A stretch of DNA of 64,000 nucleotides from Vibrio superstes (GCF_003569005.1 NZ_BCUR01000004.1:551425-615424); one strand, 5' to 3'. Positions 40,588 to 50,879 are shown, counted from the first letter of the stretch. Notes: a model not told the origin generated them from the letters alone. A program made the numbers and translations.

Positions 40588-40607
40588 TCCGGCACGGAGG
40601 TAGTTGC

Positions 40608-43298
40608 ATGACACAACTTACAGTTAAAGCCCTAAGTGAAGAAATTGGTACGCCGGTTGAGCGCTTAATTGAACAATTAGAAGACGCAGGTCTGAAAAAG
40701 AACTCTAGCGACAATGTAACTGACGAAGAAAAGCAGGCATTGTTGACGCACCTGAAGAAAGAACATGGTGATACGTCTGGCGAGTCTGAACCAACCCGTC
40801 TAACTTTACAACGTAAGAAGCGAAGCACACTGAGTGTTGCAGCTGGCGGCGGCAAGAGCAAGGATGTGACAGTAGAAGTACGTAAGAAGCGTACCTACGT
40901 GAAGCGTAGCTCTGTTGATGAGCAAGCTCGTCTAGAAGCTGAGGAAAAAGCTCGCCTAGAAGCAGAAGTTGCAGCGAAACAAGAAGCTGAAGAGAAAGCA
41001 AAACGCGAAGCTGAAGAAAAAGCACAGCGTGAAGCAGAAGCAAAAGCAAAACGTGACGCTGAAGAAAAAGCGAAACAAGAAGCAGCAGCTAAGGCGAAAG
41101 CTAACTCAACTGAAGCTCCACAAATTGACTCTGAAGAGCGTAAAGTGAAAGATCAAGCAGCAAAAGATGCGGCTGACCTAAAACGTCGCCAAGAAGAAGA
41201 AGCTAAGCGCAAAGCGGAACAAGAAGCAGAAAAACTTCTTGAAGACGCACGTAAACTTGCAGAAGAAAATGCAGAGCGCTGGGCAAAAGAAGAACAAACT
41301 AAGAAGACCGAGACTACGGACTACCACGTCACGACTTCTACTTACGCTCGTGAAGCTGAAGATGCAGCTGACCGCCGTGCAGATGGCGGTGGCCAACGTA
41401 AGAAGAAGAAGAAAAAGCCAGCTGATGCTAACGCAAATGCTCGTGGTAACAACCGTAACCAACGCGGTCAGCGCGGTCGTAAAGGCAAGCTAGCTAAGCC
41501 GACTTCAATGCAACAAGGTTTCGATAAGACAGCAACAGTAGCAAAAGCTGACGTTGCAATCGGCGAAACTATCGTTGTATCTGAACTGGCTAACAAGATG
41601 TCAGTTAAAGCAACTGAAGTGATCAAGGTTATGATGAAGATGGGCGCTATGGCGACTATCAACCAAGTAATCGACCAAGAAACTGCAGCACTTGTTGCTG
41701 AAGAAATGGGTCACAAAGTGGTTCTTCGTAAAGAGAACGAACTAGAAGAAGCAGTAATGTCAGATCGTGACAGCTCACTTGAGTCTGTATCACGTGCTCC
41801 TGTTGTTACTATCATGGGTCACGTTGACCACGGTAAAACTTCTACACTTGATTACATTCGTAAAGCACACGTTGCTGACGCGGAAGCGGGTGGTATTACC
41901 CAGCACATTGGTGCTTACCACGTAGAGACTGAGAACGGTATGATTACCTTCTTGGATACTCCTGGACACGCAGCGTTTACCGCAATGCGTGCTCGTGGTG
42001 CTCAAGCGACAGATATCGTAGTTCTAGTTGTTGCTGCAGATGATGGCGTAATGCCACAGACTGTGGAAGCGATTCAGCACGCACAAGCGGCTGGCGTTCC
42101 ATTGATCGTTGCAGTGAACAAGATCGATAAAGAGGGTGCAAACCCAGACAACGTTAAGAACGAACTAGCACAGTACGACGTTATTCCTGAAGAGTGGGGC
42201 GGTGAGAACATGTTTGTTCACATCTCTGCGAAACAAGGTACTAACATCGAAGGTCTACTAGAAACTATCCTTCTACAATCTGAAGTTCTTGAACTTACAG
42301 CGGTAGCAGAAGGTATGGCATCTGGTGTGGTTGTAGAATCTCGCCTTGATAAAGGTCGCGGTCCTGTTGCAACGGTTCTTGTTCAGTCTGGTACGCTTAA
42401 CAAAGGCGATATCCTACTTTGTGGTCAAGAATACGGCCGTGTTCGTGCAATGCGCGACGAGAACGGTGCTGAAATCACAGAAGCGGGTCCTTCTATCCCT
42501 GTAGAAATCATCGGTCTATCTGGTGTTCCTGCGTCAGGTGATGAAGCAACTGTAGTTCGTGATGAGCGTAAAGCTCGTGAAGTAGCAAACTACCGTCAAG
42601 GTAAATTCCGTGAAGTGAAACTAGCACGTCAACAGAAAGCGAAACTAGAGAACATGTTCTCTAACATGACTGCTGGTGAAGTTGCTGAGCTTAACGTTGT
42701 ACTTAAAGCTGACGTTCAGGGTTCTGTGGAAGCTATCGCTGATTCTCTACGTAAACTTTCTACTGAAGAAGTGAAAGTGAACATCGTAGGTTCTGGTGTT
42801 GGTGGTATCACTGAAACTGACGCAGTACTTGCTGCAGCGTCTAACGCTATCGTACTTGGTTTCAACGTTCGTGCTGATGCATCTGCTCGCCGCGCTGTTG
42901 AGAACGAGAACCTAGACCTTCGTTACTACTCGATCATTTACCAATTGATTGACGAAGTTAAACAAGCGATGGGCGGTATGCTTGCTCCTGAATTCAGACA
43001 AGAAATCATTGGTCTTGCTGAAGTACGTGACGTATTTAAGTCACCTAAACTAGGCGCAATCGCTGGTTGTATGGTTACTGAAGGCGTGATTAAGCGTAAC
43101 AACCCAATCCGTGTACTTCGTGAAAACGTTGTAATCTACGAAGGTGAGCTAGAATCTCTACGCCGCTTTAAAGATGACGTACAAGAAGTTAAGAATGGCT
43201 ACGAGTGTGGTATCGGCGTTAAGAACTACAATGATGTTCGCGTTGGTGACCAAATCGAAGTATTCGAAATCGTTGAAGTTAAGCGTACTCTTGACTAA
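40608..43298 (+). CDS. infB: Translation initiation factor IF-2
   Basis: An 896-residue GTPase. It begins with an IF2 N-terminal subdomain (1-50), then a long Lys/Glu/Ala-rich helical linker (about 100-235), then a basic Asn/Arg-rich stretch. The G domain has GHVDHGKTS (near 402-410), DTPGH and NKIDK. The beta-barrel and C-terminal fMet-tRNA-binding domains follow. The repetitive linker is normal for this family. Escherichia has internal starts giving shorter isoforms; I did not identify one here. Confidence 0.98.
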   Translation: MTQLTVKALSEEIGTPVERLIEQLEDAGLKKNSSDNVTDEEKQALLTHLKKEHGDTSGESEPTRLTLQRKKRSTLSVAAGGGKSKDVTVEVRKKRTYVKRSSVDEQARLEAEEKARLEAEVAAKQEAEEKAKREAEEKAQREAEAKAKRDAEEKAKQEAAAKAKANSTEAPQIDSEERKVKDQAAKDAADLKRRQEEEAKRKAEQEAEKLLEDARKLAEENAERWAKEEQTKKTETTDYHVTTSTYAREAEDAADRRADGGGQRKKKKKKPADANANARGNNRNQRGQRGRKGKLAKPTSMQQGFDKTATVAKADVAIGETIVVSELANKMSVKATEVIKVMMKMGAMATINQVIDQETAALVAEEMGHKVVLRKENELEEAVMSDRDSSLESVSRAPVVTIMGHVDHGKTSTLDYIRKAHVADAEAGGITQHIGAYHVETENGMITFLDTPGHAAFTAMRARGAQATDIVVLVVAADDGVMPQTVEAIQHAQAAGVPLIVAVNKIDKEGANPDNVKNELAQYDVIPEEWGGENMFVHISAKQGTNIEGLLETILLQSEVLELTAVAEGMASGVVVESRLDKGRGPVATVLVQSGTLNKGDILLCGQEYGRVRAMRDENGAEITEAGPSIPVEIIGLSGVPASGDEATVVRDERKAREVANYRQGKFREVKLARQQKAKLENMFSNMTAGEVAELNVVLKADVQGSVEAIADSLRKLSTEEVKVNIVGSGVGGITETDAVLAAASNAIVLGFNVRADASARRAVENENLDLRYYSIIYQLIDEVKQAMGGMLAPEFRQEIIGLAEVRDVFKSPKLGAIAGCMVTEGVIKRNNPIRVLRENVVIYEGELESLRRFKDDVQEVKNGYECGIGVKNYNDVRVGDQIEVFEIVEVKRTLD

Positions 43299-43363
43299 TC
43301 AACACATTGACAAAAATTGTCTGACCCCTAAGGTTAGATAATTGGTTGTTGAATACACCATGG

Positions 43364-43389
43364 GGGGCTTATGCCCCTCATTATTTTTT
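43364..43389 (+). promoter_or_regulatory. Hairpin with T-rich tail upstream of rbfA
   Basis: GGGGC-TTAT-GCCCC is followed by TCATTATTTTTT. The stem is only 5 bp and the T tract is interrupted, so it may attenuate or process the infB-rbfA transcript instead of ending it. Confidence 0.4.
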
Positions 43390-43406
43390 CTAAAGTGAGA
43401 AAAACA

Positions 43407-43802
43407 ATGTCAAAAGAATTTAGCCGCACACAGCGTGTGTCGCAACAATTGCAAAAAGAACTGGCTGTTCTACTACAGCGTGAAGTTCGTGACTCTCGTA
43501 TCGGAATGGTGACCATTTCAGACGTAGAAGTATCTCGTGACTTAGCAGTTGCAAAAGTATTTGTTACCTTCTTCTGTGTGGGTGAGCAAACGCCAGAGTC
43601 TTGCCTTGCTGCTCTTCAAGAGCATGAAGTTGAGATTCGCATGATGCTAGGTAAGCGTATCCGCCTTCGCCTAACTCCTGAAGTTCGCTTTGTTTACGAC
43701 AACACTCTCGTTGAAGGCATGCGCATGTCTAATCTTGTGAGCGAAGTTGTTTCTAAAGATGCGAAGAAGAAAGCAGAGTCAGGTCGCGAGGACGAAGAGT
43801 AA
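43407..43802 (+). CDS. rbfA: Ribosome-binding factor A
   Basis: A 131-residue KH-like protein that assists 16S rRNA 5'-end maturation and cold adaptation. It begins [24 protein letters not shown], the standard N terminus; an in-frame ATG at 43371 lies within an upstream hairpin and is rejected. The stop overlaps the truB start (TAATG). Confidence 0.95.
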   Translation: MSKEFSRTQRVSQQLQKELAVLLQREVRDSRIGMVTISDVEVSRDLAVAKVFVTFFCVGEQTPESCLAALQEHEVEIRMMLGKRIRLRLTPEVRFVYDNTLVEGMRMSNLVSEVVSKDAKKKAESGREDEE

Positions 43803-44752
43803 TGGCAAGACGTCGTAAAGGTCGTCCAGTTAACGGCGTCGTATTGCTGGATAAACCAACCGGAATCTCTTCAAATGATGCGCTACAGAAAGTAAAGCGC
43901 ATCTACTTTGCTGAAAAAGCGGGCCATACTGGTGCTCTTGATCCTCTAGCAACGGGCATGCTGCCTATTTGCTTAGGTGAAGCGACCAAGTTTTCGCAGT
44001 TCTTGTTGGACTCCGATAAGCGTTATCGCACCATTGCTAAGTTGGGTGAGCGTACTAACACCTCAGATTCTGATGGTGAGGTAGTGGAAACACGCCCGGT
44101 CTCCGTCACGAAAGATCAGCTGCTAGATGCGATTGCTACCTTCCGTGGCACAACGGATCAAGTCCCTTCTATGTTTTCAGCATTGAAGTATCAGGGCAAG
44201 CCTCTGTACGAATATGCACGTGAAGGTATCGAAGTGCCTCGTGAATCTCGCAAGATCACTGTGTACGAGATTGAACTGATTCGCTTTGAAGGTGATGAAG
44301 TTGAACTCGAAGTTCACTGCTCTAAAGGTACCTACATCCGCACTATTGTTGATGACCTTGGCGAAATGCTAGGTTGTGGTGCTCACGTTACTTATTTACG
44401 TCGTACTGGTGTTGCTAAATATCCGTACGAAAAGATGGTGACACTGGAGCAACTGCAAGAGCTACTTGATAAAGCGAATGCTGAAGAGATTGCACCGAAA
44501 GAGCTATTGGATGAGCTATTGCTACCAATGGATACCGCGGTAGAAGACTTGCCAGAAGTGAACTTGATTCCAGAATTAACGGATATGGTTCAGCACGGTC
44601 AACCTGTACAGGTATTTGGTGCACCAAGCGAAGGCGTGGTTCGCATGACTTCAGGTGAAGAAAAAACCTTTATCGGCGTTGCTGAAATTGATGATGATGG
44701 ACGTATCGCACCGAAACGCTTAGTGGTGTTTAGAGACGAAGTTGAAAGTTAA
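43802..44752 (+). CDS. truB: tRNA pseudouridine(55) synthase TruB
   Basis: A 316-residue enzyme that isomerises U55 in the T loop of tRNAs. Catalytic D47 lies in [15 protein letters not shown]. The thumb region and a C-terminal PUA-like domain are present. The N terminus [20 protein letters not shown] is typical. One-base overlap with rbfA indicates coupled translation. Confidence 0.96.
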   Translation: MARRRKGRPVNGVVLLDKPTGISSNDALQKVKRIYFAEKAGHTGALDPLATGMLPICLGEATKFSQFLLDSDKRYRTIAKLGERTNTSDSDGEVVETRPVSVTKDQLLDAIATFRGTTDQVPSMFSALKYQGKPLYEYAREGIEVPRESRKITVYEIELIRFEGDEVELEVHCSKGTYIRTIVDDLGEMLGCGAHVTYLRRTGVAKYPYEKMVTLEQLQELLDKANAEEIAPKELLDELLLPMDTAVEDLPEVNLIPELTDMVQHGQPVQVFGAPSEGVVRMTSGEEKTFIGVAEIDDDGRIAPKRLVVFRDEVES

Positions 44753-44843
44753 TAGCGTTAAGCTTTAAGCCGGACATTAGTACACATTTAATACCAGATA
44801 CATCATAGCTGAGGACTTTTATCGGCTATGTCTGGATGATTAA

Positions 44844-44909
44844 GATTCCCGATAAAACACTCGGGAATGACAGTGTTATAGTCATCCCCGAATGCTTTTA
44901 TCGGGGATC
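44844..44909. repeat. REP/BIME-like 66-bp palindrome between truB and rpsO
   Basis: The left arm begins GATTCCCGATAAAACACTCG and ends GGGAATGAC. The right arm runs GTCATCCCCGAATGC to ATCGGGGATC. Together they form an imperfect inverted repeat of about 28 bp per arm around AGTGTTATA. The GTCATCCCCGA...TCGGGGATC form resembles a dispersed Vibrio repeat from memory. The 385-bp gap 44753-45137 also holds the hairpin at 44922 and the rpsO promoter. Confidence 0.65.
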
Positions 44910-44921
44910 TCTTTGCCATCA

Positions 44922-44965
44922 GACCCTCTCTAGCAACGGCAAGTATGCCGAGGCCTAGAGCGGTC
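44922..44965 (+). other. Bulged long hairpin of unknown role
   Basis: Three nested pairings are visible: GACC (44922-44925) with GGTC (44962-44965), CTCTAG (44928-44933) with CTAGAG (44955-44960), and CGGC (44937-44940) with GCCG (44947-44950). No T-run follows. It may be part of a structured RNA or a second repeat family. Confidence 0.45.
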
Positions 44966-45035
44966 GGGTATATTAGAGGGCATTCTGCTCAAGAGGCAGA
45001 CATTAAGCTATCGGAAACTCGATAACTTTTAATTA

Positions 45036-45064
45036 TTGCTTTAATGTTTTCTTGTCAGTATAAT
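45036..45064 (+). promoter_or_regulatory. Sigma-70 promoter of rpsO
   Basis: -35 TTGCTT (45036-45041), a 17-bp spacer, then a perfect -10 TATAAT (45059-45064), about 73 bp before the rpsO start. Confidence 0.75.
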
Positions 45065-45137
45065 CCGCGCTTCGCGTAGCGGCTGAATCAGAGATTGGCG
45101 CTACAACTTTTAAACTTACTCTTATCAGGAGAGAATT

Positions 45138-45407
45138 ATGTCTCTGAATGCAGAAACTAAAGCAGCGATCGTTGCAGAATACGCACAAGGTGAAGGCGAT
45201 ACAGGTTCACCAGAAGTTCAAGTAGCTCTACTTACAGCTTCTATCAACCACCTTCAAGGTCACTTTGCGAACCACAAGCACGATCACCACAGCCGTCGTG
45301 GTCTGCTACGTATGGTTTCTCGTCGCCGTAAGCTTCTAGATTACCTTAAAGGTAAAAACCTAGCTCGCTACCAAGACCTAATCAAACGTCTAGGCCTACG
45401 TCGCTAA
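45138..45407 (+). CDS. rpsO: 30S ribosomal protein S15
   Basis: An 89-residue S15, which binds 16S rRNA early in assembly and, in E. coli, represses its own mRNA by trapping the ribosome. It begins [28 protein letters not shown] and ends ...LIKRLGLRR. It is preceded by GGAGAGAATT and has its own promoter and terminator, upstream of pnp as in E. coli. Confidence 0.98.
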   Translation: MSLNAETKAAIVAEYAQGEGDTGSPEVQVALLTASINHLQGHFANHKHDHHSRRGLLRMVSRRRKLLDYLKGKNLARYQDLIKRLGLRR

Positions 45408-45435
45408 TTAAGCGACTGCGTCAAGCAGTTTGAAG

Positions 45436-45462
45436 AAAAAGGAGCCTATGGCTCCTTTTTTT
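45436..45462 (+). terminator. Terminator after rpsO
   Basis: AAAAAGGAGCC-TAT-GGCTCCTTTTTTT. Partial readthrough into pnp is known in E. coli. Confidence 0.92.
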
Positions 45463-45547
45463 GTATCTGTTGACCCATCCTAAATAAGGTTGAACAACAC
45501 TCTGACTAGAATGTTTTCAGGTATAGCTCAGCTTTTTCCGCTCTAGA

Positions 45548-45577
45548 TTACAAAATCTAACTCAAGTAGTTTATACT
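45548..45577 (+). promoter_or_regulatory. Probable pnp promoter
   Basis: TTACAA (45548-45553), an 18-bp spacer, then TATACT (45572-45577), about 200 bp before the pnp start. This leaves a long 5' leader. Confidence 0.5.
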
Positions 45578-45650
45578 ACGCCTCGTTATTTGTATTTTCA
45601 CGAATAGCTACCGACCCAACACATTACAGTCACAGATTGTCGGCCAATAG

Positions 45651-45713
45651 GTCGCGACTATTACAAGTAGATTCAAGACCTGTCTTTAGTCTGTTTTTAC
45701 TAGTCGCGATTAG
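45651..45713 (+). other. pnp leader stem-loop, candidate RNase III/PNPase autoregulation site
   Basis: A perfect 9-bp inverted repeat, TCGCGACTA and TAGTCGCGA, brackets about 45 bases that can form an inner AAGAC/GTCTT-type hairpin. In E. coli the pnp leader is cut by RNase III in such a stem and PNPase then lowers its own mRNA stability. The same role here is inferred. Confidence 0.5.
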
Positions 45714-45776
45714 TAATGGTTTGGGTTTTCACTAAATTTTTCTATGGCTCAAAGGCTATGGAACAAGGAAACAAGA

Positions 45777-47900
45777 ATGTTCGAAAAACCAGTTGTTAAG
45801 ACTTTCCAGTACGGTAACCACACGGTTACTCTAGAGACTGGCGTAATTGCACGTCAAGCTACCGCTGCTGTTATGGCGACAATGGACGATACTTCAGTAT
45901 TCGTATCTGTTGTTGCTAAAAAAGAAGCGGTAGAAGGCCAAGATTTCTTCCCTCTAACAGTAAACTACCAAGAGCGTACTTACGCTGCAGGTAAAATCCC
46001 TGGTGGTTTCTTCAAGCGTGAAGGCCGTCCTTCTGAAGGCGAAACACTAACGGCTCGTCTTATCGACCGTCCAATTCGTCCTCTATTCCCAGAAGGCTTC
46101 AAGAACGAAGTTCAGGTTATCGCGACAGTAATGTCTGTTAACCCTGACGTACAACCAGACATGATCACTATGCTTGCAACATCTGCAGCATTGTCTATCT
46201 CTGGTGTTCCATTCAACGGTCCTATCGGTGCAGCACGTGTTGCTCACATCGATGGCGAGCTAGTGCTTAACCCGTCAATGACTGAACTAGAAAGCTCTAA
46301 GCTTGACCTAGTTGTTTCTGGTACTGAAGGCGCTGTTCTTATGGTTGAGTCTCAAGCAGACAACCTAACAGAAGAAGAGATGCTAGCGGCTGTTGTTTAC
46401 GGTCACGACCAACAACAAGTTGCTATCCAAGCGATTAACGAATTTGCGGCAGAAGTAGCAACTCCTTCTTGGAACTGGGAAGCACCAGCTGAAAACACTG
46501 AGCTTGTAAACAAGATTGCTGCACTAGCAGAAGCACAAGTTGTTGAAGCTTACCAAATCACTGAGAAGATGGCGCGTTATGACCGTATCCATCAGATCGG
46601 CGACGAAGTAAAAGCAACTCTACTTGCTGAAAACGCTGAGCTTAACCCGAAAGAAATCCACACTATCTTCCATGATCTTGAGAAGACAGTAGTACGTCGT
46701 GGCATCATTGCGGGTAACCCTCGTATCGATGGTCGTGAAAAAGACATGGTTCGTGCTCTAGACGTACGTACTGGCGTTCTTCCTCGTACTCACGGTTCTG
46801 CACTATTTACTCGTGGTGAAACTCAGGCGATCGTTACTGCAACTCTTGGTACTCAACGTGATGCACAAATCATCGACGAGCTAACAGGCGAGCGTAAAGA
46901 CAACTTCCTACTGCACTACAACTTCCCTCCATACTGTGTAGGTGAAACTGGTTTTGTTGGTTCTCCTAAGCGTCGTGAAATCGGCCACGGTAAACTGGCT
47001 AAGCGTGGTATTGCAGCGGTAATGCCTTCAGTTGAAGAATTCCCATACACCGTTCGTGTTGTATCGGAAATCACAGAATCTAACGGTTCTTCTTCAATGG
47101 CTTCTGTATGTGGTACTTCTCTTGCTCTTATGGATGCAGGTGTGCCAATTAAAGCTTCTGTTGCGGGTATCGCAATGGGTCTAGTTAAAGAAGGCGACGA
47201 CTTCGTTGTTCTTTCTGACATCCTAGGCGACGAAGATCACCTTGGTGACATGGACTTTAAAGTAGCCGGTACTAACGACGGTATCACTGCACTGCAGATG
47301 GATATCAAGATCGAAGGTATCACTAAAGAGATCATGCAAATTGCTCTTAACCAAGCGCAAGGTGCACGTAAGCACATCCTATCTGTAATGGATGACGCTA
47401 TCTCAGGTGCTCGTGAAGAAATTTCTCAATTCGCTCCACGTATTCACCAAATGAAGATCAACCCTGAGAAGATCCGTGACGTTATCGGTAAAGGCGGCGC
47501 AGTTATCCGTTCACTTTGTGAAGAAACTGGCACAACTATCGAGATCGAAGACGACGGTACAGTGAAGATCGCAGCAACTTCTGGCGAACAAGCACAAGAT
47601 GCAATCGACCGCATCAAGGCGCTAACGGCTGAAGTAGAAGTGGGCACTATCTACGTAGGTAAAGTCGCTCGTCTAGCTGACTTCGGTGCGTTCGTTACTA
47701 TCCTTCCTGGTAAAGATGGTCTAGTACATATCTCTCAAATCGCTGACAAGCGTGTAGAGAAAGTATCTGACTACCTAACTGAAGGCCAAGAAGTGAAAGT
47801 TAAGGTTCTTGAGATCGACCGTCAAGGTCGTGTACGTCTAAGCATGAAGGAAGCTGTTGAAGCTCCTGCAGCAGATGACGCAGCACCAGCCGCTGAATAA
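45777..47900 (+). CDS. pnp: Polynucleotide phosphorylase
   Basis: A 707-residue 3'-5' exoribonuclease and degradosome partner. It has two RNase PH-like domains (1-220 and about 310-545), KH (about 550-610, [20 protein letters not shown]) and S1 (about 620-690) RNA-binding domains, and an Ala-rich acidic tail. I start at ATG 45777 with AAGGAA upstream; an in-frame ATG at 45744 would add 11 atypical residues. A terminator follows at 47940. Confidence 0.97.
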   Translation: MFEKPVVKTFQYGNHTVTLETGVIARQATAAVMATMDDTSVFVSVVAKKEAVEGQDFFPLTVNYQERTYAAGKIPGGFFKREGRPSEGETLTARLIDRPIRPLFPEGFKNEVQVIATVMSVNPDVQPDMITMLATSAALSISGVPFNGPIGAARVAHIDGELVLNPSMTELESSKLDLVVSGTEGAVLMVESQADNLTEEEMLAAVVYGHDQQQVAIQAINEFAAEVATPSWNWEAPAENTELVNKIAALAEAQVVEAYQITEKMARYDRIHQIGDEVKATLLAENAELNPKEIHTIFHDLEKTVVRRGIIAGNPRIDGREKDMVRALDVRTGVLPRTHGSALFTRGETQAIVTATLGTQRDAQIIDELTGERKDNFLLHYNFPPYCVGETGFVGSPKRREIGHGKLAKRGIAAVMPSVEEFPYTVRVVSEITESNGSSSMASVCGTSLALMDAGVPIKASVAGIAMGLVKEGDDFVVLSDILGDEDHLGDMDFKVAGTNDGITALQMDIKIEGITKEIMQIALNQAQGARKHILSVMDDAISGAREEISQFAPRIHQMKINPEKIRDVIGKGGAVIRSLCEETGTTIEIEDDGTVKIAATSGEQAQDAIDRIKALTAEVEVGTIYVGKVARLADFGAFVTILPGKDGLVHISQIADKRVEKVSDYLTEGQEVKVKVLEIDRQGRVRLSMKEAVEAPAADDAAPAAE

Positions 47901-47939
47901 TATTGATTTTTAAGAAAAAATTGATGTATGTGTAAATAA

Positions 47940-47965
47940 AGAGGAGCTTTTTAGCTCCTCTTTTT
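47940..47965 (+). terminator. Terminator after pnp
   Basis: AGAGGAGC-TTTTTA-GCTCCTCTTTTT between pnp and nlpI. Confidence 0.88.
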
Positions 47966-48019
47966 CTATGCTAAAGGGATATGATTCGAATTCGATGATC
48001 CACATGGAGGTAGTATTTC

Positions 48020-48931
48020 GTGAAATGGTTTAGTGTGCTGATAGCGGGTGTAGTACTGATGATGTCCGGCTGTTCAAGCATCGGCGGTCAGAGTCAACAA
48101 TGGGCGCCACCACCGATGGCCGTTCCTCTGCAGCCTTCAATCCAACAAGAAGTACAGATTGCGCGTACAACGCAACTGCTGTTACGCAATGATATTAATG
48201 ATAAAGAAAGGGCAGAACTGCATTTTCAGCGTGGTGTTTACTACGATAGCCTAGGGCTAAGAGAGTTGGCACGTTACGACTTCAATCAAAGCCTATCTAT
48301 TAATCCGGCTCAACCGGACATCTTTAACTTGCTTGGCGTTTACTTTACTCAGGTAGGACAGTATGACGCGGCCTACGAGGCGTTTGATTCCACTTTAGAG
48401 TTAGACCCTAGTAATCAGTATGCAGAGCGTAACAGGGCGATAGCGCTCTATTACGGTGATAGAGTGGATTTAGCTTTAGAGGAAATGACTCGTCATTACA
48501 ATGATGATCCAAGCGATCCGTTTCGCGCATTATGGTTGTATATCATTGAGGAAGAAACCAATCAGCAGCTAGCGTTCGAGAAACTAAGTAAAAGCTACGC
48601 TAATCGAGATCAAGAGTGGGGCTGGATTCTGGTGGGCTTGATGCTGGATGAAGTTCCAGAAGATGATGCCTTTATGGAGGTAGCTGCAGGGGCGAAAGAT
48701 AACTTAACCTTAGCTCAGCGACTAACAGAAGCCTATTTCTACCTTGCAAAGCGACATCAGCTAAAAGGAGAGTATGCTGAAGCGGTTAGCTTGTATAAGC
48801 TTTCTTTAAGCCTGAACGTCTACGAATATGTTGAACATAGATATGCGTTTCTTGAGTTAGGACGGATTTTTTCTGATATTCGCGCTGAACGAAAACAGCA
48901 GTTAGAGCAAACTTCGCAGGAAAATGAATAA
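48020..48931 (+). CDS. nlpI: Lipoprotein NlpI
   Basis: A 303-residue TPR lipoprotein. The type II signal peptide ends VVLMMSGC, lipobox cysteine C18. Several tetratricopeptide repeats follow (about 60-165 and near 235-270). NlpI anchors the Prc protease and peptidoglycan hydrolases at the outer membrane. The start is GTG at 48020 with ATGGAGGTA upstream. Its position after pnp matches E. coli. Confidence 0.93.
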   Translation: MKWFSVLIAGVVLMMSGCSSIGGQSQQWAPPPMAVPLQPSIQQEVQIARTTQLLLRNDINDKERAELHFQRGVYYDSLGLRELARYDFNQSLSINPAQPDIFNLLGVYFTQVGQYDAAYEAFDSTLELDPSNQYAERNRAIALYYGDRVDLALEEMTRHYNDDPSDPFRALWLYIIEEETNQQLAFEKLSKSYANRDQEWGWILVGLMLDEVPEDDAFMEVAAGAKDNLTLAQRLTEAYFYLAKRHQLKGEYAEAVSLYKLSLSLNVYEYVEHRYAFLELGRIFSDIRAERKQQLEQTSQENE

Positions 48932-48976
48932 TTAATGTCATTTTATTGAACTTACTTTTGTCTCTAGACTCTTACA

Positions 48977-49006
48977 AATACCGTACTCATTGAGGCGGTA
49001 TTTTTT
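48977..49006 (+). terminator. Terminator after nlpI
   Basis: AATACCG (48977-48983) pairs with CGGTATT (48996-49002) around a 12-nt loop, then TTTTT. Confidence 0.75.
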
Positions 49007-49061
49007 GTTTTTACTCCCATCACCGTAGTTATTGTTCCATTCATCATCGTTACCGTCTTTA

Positions 49062-49103
49062 TTTCTTTCATAAATTTCAAAAACATGAAAGTTATGAAAG
49101 AAA
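49062..49103. promoter_or_regulatory. Hairpin built from TTTCAT/ATGAAA motifs upstream of the porin
   Basis: TTTCTTTCATAA (49062-49073) and TTATGAAAGAAA (49092-49103) are perfectly inverted. Inside, TTTCA (49075-49079) and TGAAA (49086-49090) pair too. Without a T-run it is more likely a protein-binding region than a terminator. It is one part of nine TTTCAT/ATGAAA hexamers between 49066 and 49318. Confidence 0.5.
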
Positions 49104-49164
49104 CTCTTCAAGAACACACTTCCTCCTTTGATATTTTTGTGACCATTTTCTGCTATCTCATGAA

Positions 49165-49180
49165 ATGAAACCGCTTTCTC
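49165..49180. promoter_or_regulatory. Candidate LacI-family operator upstream of the porin
   Basis: ATGAAACCGCTTTCTC matches 13 of 16 positions of the perfect palindrome AAGAAAGCGCTTTCTT found just before the downstream LacI-type gene (50935-50950). It has the central CG dinucleotide typical of this family. Confidence 0.55.
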
Positions 49181-49371
49181 AAAGTGTGGACTATGGGGGT
49201 TAATTTGTTAACTCATTGTATTTATTGATGTGTTGCGTTTCATGTGTCCTATGAATATTTCATGGGATTCCTATCCATCATTCATTGTGAGGTATCGCTG
49301 AACTTTCATCTCTTTCATCAGATAACATTTGTTTCGTGGACATAAAACCTATAACAAAACTAGGAAATAAC

Positions 49372-50664
49372 ATGAAACTTTTTAAACTCTTACCTCTATC
49401 CCTTGCAGTGGCTGGTACCCTAGCTTCTGCTGGCGCTCTTGCCGATAATCACGACATCGATGCAATGGAAGCTCGTCTTGCTGAGCTTGAAGCTCGCGTT
49501 GGCGGTGAATTCAATGACACTCAACAACCAGCGGTACTAAACGCACAGTCTGAAGTTCCTCTAGGTATCGTATTCTCTGGTTATGCTCGCTACGGTGCGG
49601 GTTACCAAAGTGGTGACTCTCTTTATGTTGGTACTGCGGGCTCTCTAAACGCAAATGCAACAGGTCGCCTAGGTAACGAACAAAACGGTGGTGAAATCCA
49701 GTTTGCTAAAGCATTCGAAAGTGAAAAAGGTGCAATCTGGGACATCGTATTCATGGTAGACCATTGGGCTGATGCTTCTTGGGCTAACGACGGTGGTGTT
49801 CAAGTTAAGAAGCTATACGCTGGTGCATCGAATGTATTTGAATCTCAACCTGACCTATACATCTGGGCAGGTCGTGACTTCCACCAACGTCCACAGACAG
49901 ATCTAGATGATTACTTCTGGATGAGCCATGATGGTCAAGGTGCTGGTTTCTACAACCTAAGCCTTGGTGGCATTAAACTGGACTTTGGTGTTGTTGGCCA
50001 AGTTGATGGTGAGATGGTAGGTGATAACGGTAAGTACGCTGCAACTTCTAAACTTCATGGAATGGAGTTTGGTGGTCTAGATCTTGCTTTCTACGCAAAC
50101 TACGGCTTCAAATCTGAAAAACTAGAAGATGACAACGGCGTTGCTGATAGCGCATACCAAGTAGCGGCAGAAATGAAATTCTCTGGTCAGAAGTTCATTG
50201 TTCGTTACTCTGACAACGCAAAAGACAGTGTATATGACCTAGCTGAAGACCAAGAAGCATTGCTATTCAGCCTTGGTGGTGGTTTCGGTCTGACTGATAA
50301 CGCTGGCATCCAATACCAAGCGGCTTACCAAACACTAACAGGTGACGCAGTAGAAGATCGTGCAAACTACAACATCATTGTTCGCCCAACATACCAGTGG
50401 AACGACGTTCACTCTACTTGGCTTGAAGGTGGTTACAACGTAGTTGATTACGATGATATCGATGCAACTAACTCATCTTGGAAAGTAACACTGTCTCAAA
50501 ACATCGCAATCGGTGGTATGACTTGGTCTCGTCCAATGCTTCGCTTCTACGCAACAGTGGGTGAGGCGGATAACGAGTACACAGGCAAGAATGCAGATGG
50601 TTCATACCAAACTAGCAACCCAGACACTCTAACTGTTGGTGCTATGTTCGAGGCATGGTGGTAA
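49372..50664 (+). CDS. LamB-like carbohydrate porin
   Basis: A 430-residue outer-membrane protein. The signal peptide (about 24 residues, ending AGALA-D) is followed by a short helical segment DIDAMEARLAELEARV, then a barrel starting GIVFSGYARYGAGYQ and ending with aromatic MFEAWW, as in maltoporin-family proteins. It is probably a trimeric sugar channel; the sugar is unknown. The start is ATG 49372 with AGGAAA upstream; the longer frame from 49336 is rejected. Two LacI-type regulators follow. No sugar-uptake or catabolic enzymes accompany it in this window. Confidence 0.85.
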   Translation: MKLFKLLPLSLAVAGTLASAGALADNHDIDAMEARLAELEARVGGEFNDTQQPAVLNAQSEVPLGIVFSGYARYGAGYQSGDSLYVGTAGSLNANATGRLGNEQNGGEIQFAKAFESEKGAIWDIVFMVDHWADASWANDGGVQVKKLYAGASNVFESQPDLYIWAGRDFHQRPQTDLDDYFWMSHDGQGAGFYNLSLGGIKLDFGVVGQVDGEMVGDNGKYAATSKLHGMEFGGLDLAFYANYGFKSEKLEDDNGVADSAYQVAAEMKFSGQKFIVRYSDNAKDSVYDLAEDQEALLFSLGGGFGLTDNAGIQYQAAYQTLTGDAVEDRANYNIIVRPTYQWNDVHSTWLEGGYNVVDYDDIDATNSSWKVTLSQNIAIGGMTWSRPMLRFYATVGEADNEYTGKNADGSYQTSNPDTLTVGAMFEAWW

Positions 50665-50702
50665 GCACTAGCTAACTGTTAATTTGATGTAAGTTCTTCA
50701 AT

Positions 50703-50734
50703 TGGTCCCTTTTCCCTTGAAGGGGCCATTTTTT
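50703..50734 (+). terminator. Terminator after the porin
   Basis: TGGTCCCTT and AAGGGGCCA form a 9-bp stem with one G-U pair, followed by TTTTTT. Confidence 0.85.
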
Positions 50735-50862
50735 CGACAAAATAACTCCCGTCGGTTGGGTACCTTGGTGCCCACTTTTCTTCACTCGTTAATATAAAAA
50801 CTTAAAGTTAGTGCTCCAATCGAGCATGAAAGCGTTAGATCGATCAAACTTCTAATGTTCAA

Positions 50863-50879
50863 TGAATATCAGATATTCA
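50863..50879. promoter_or_regulatory. 17-bp palindrome upstream of the first LacI gene
   Basis: TGAATATC-A-GATATTCA is perfect around one central base. It lies about 90 bp before the regulator start, where an activator or second repressor could bind. It differs in sequence from the LacI-type operator nearby. Confidence 0.45.

Noticed and set aside
40900..41320. Tandem repeat or horizontally acquired segment in infB
   Set aside because: The Glu/Lys/Ala-rich repetitive stretch is the normal IF2 linker in Gammaproteobacteria.
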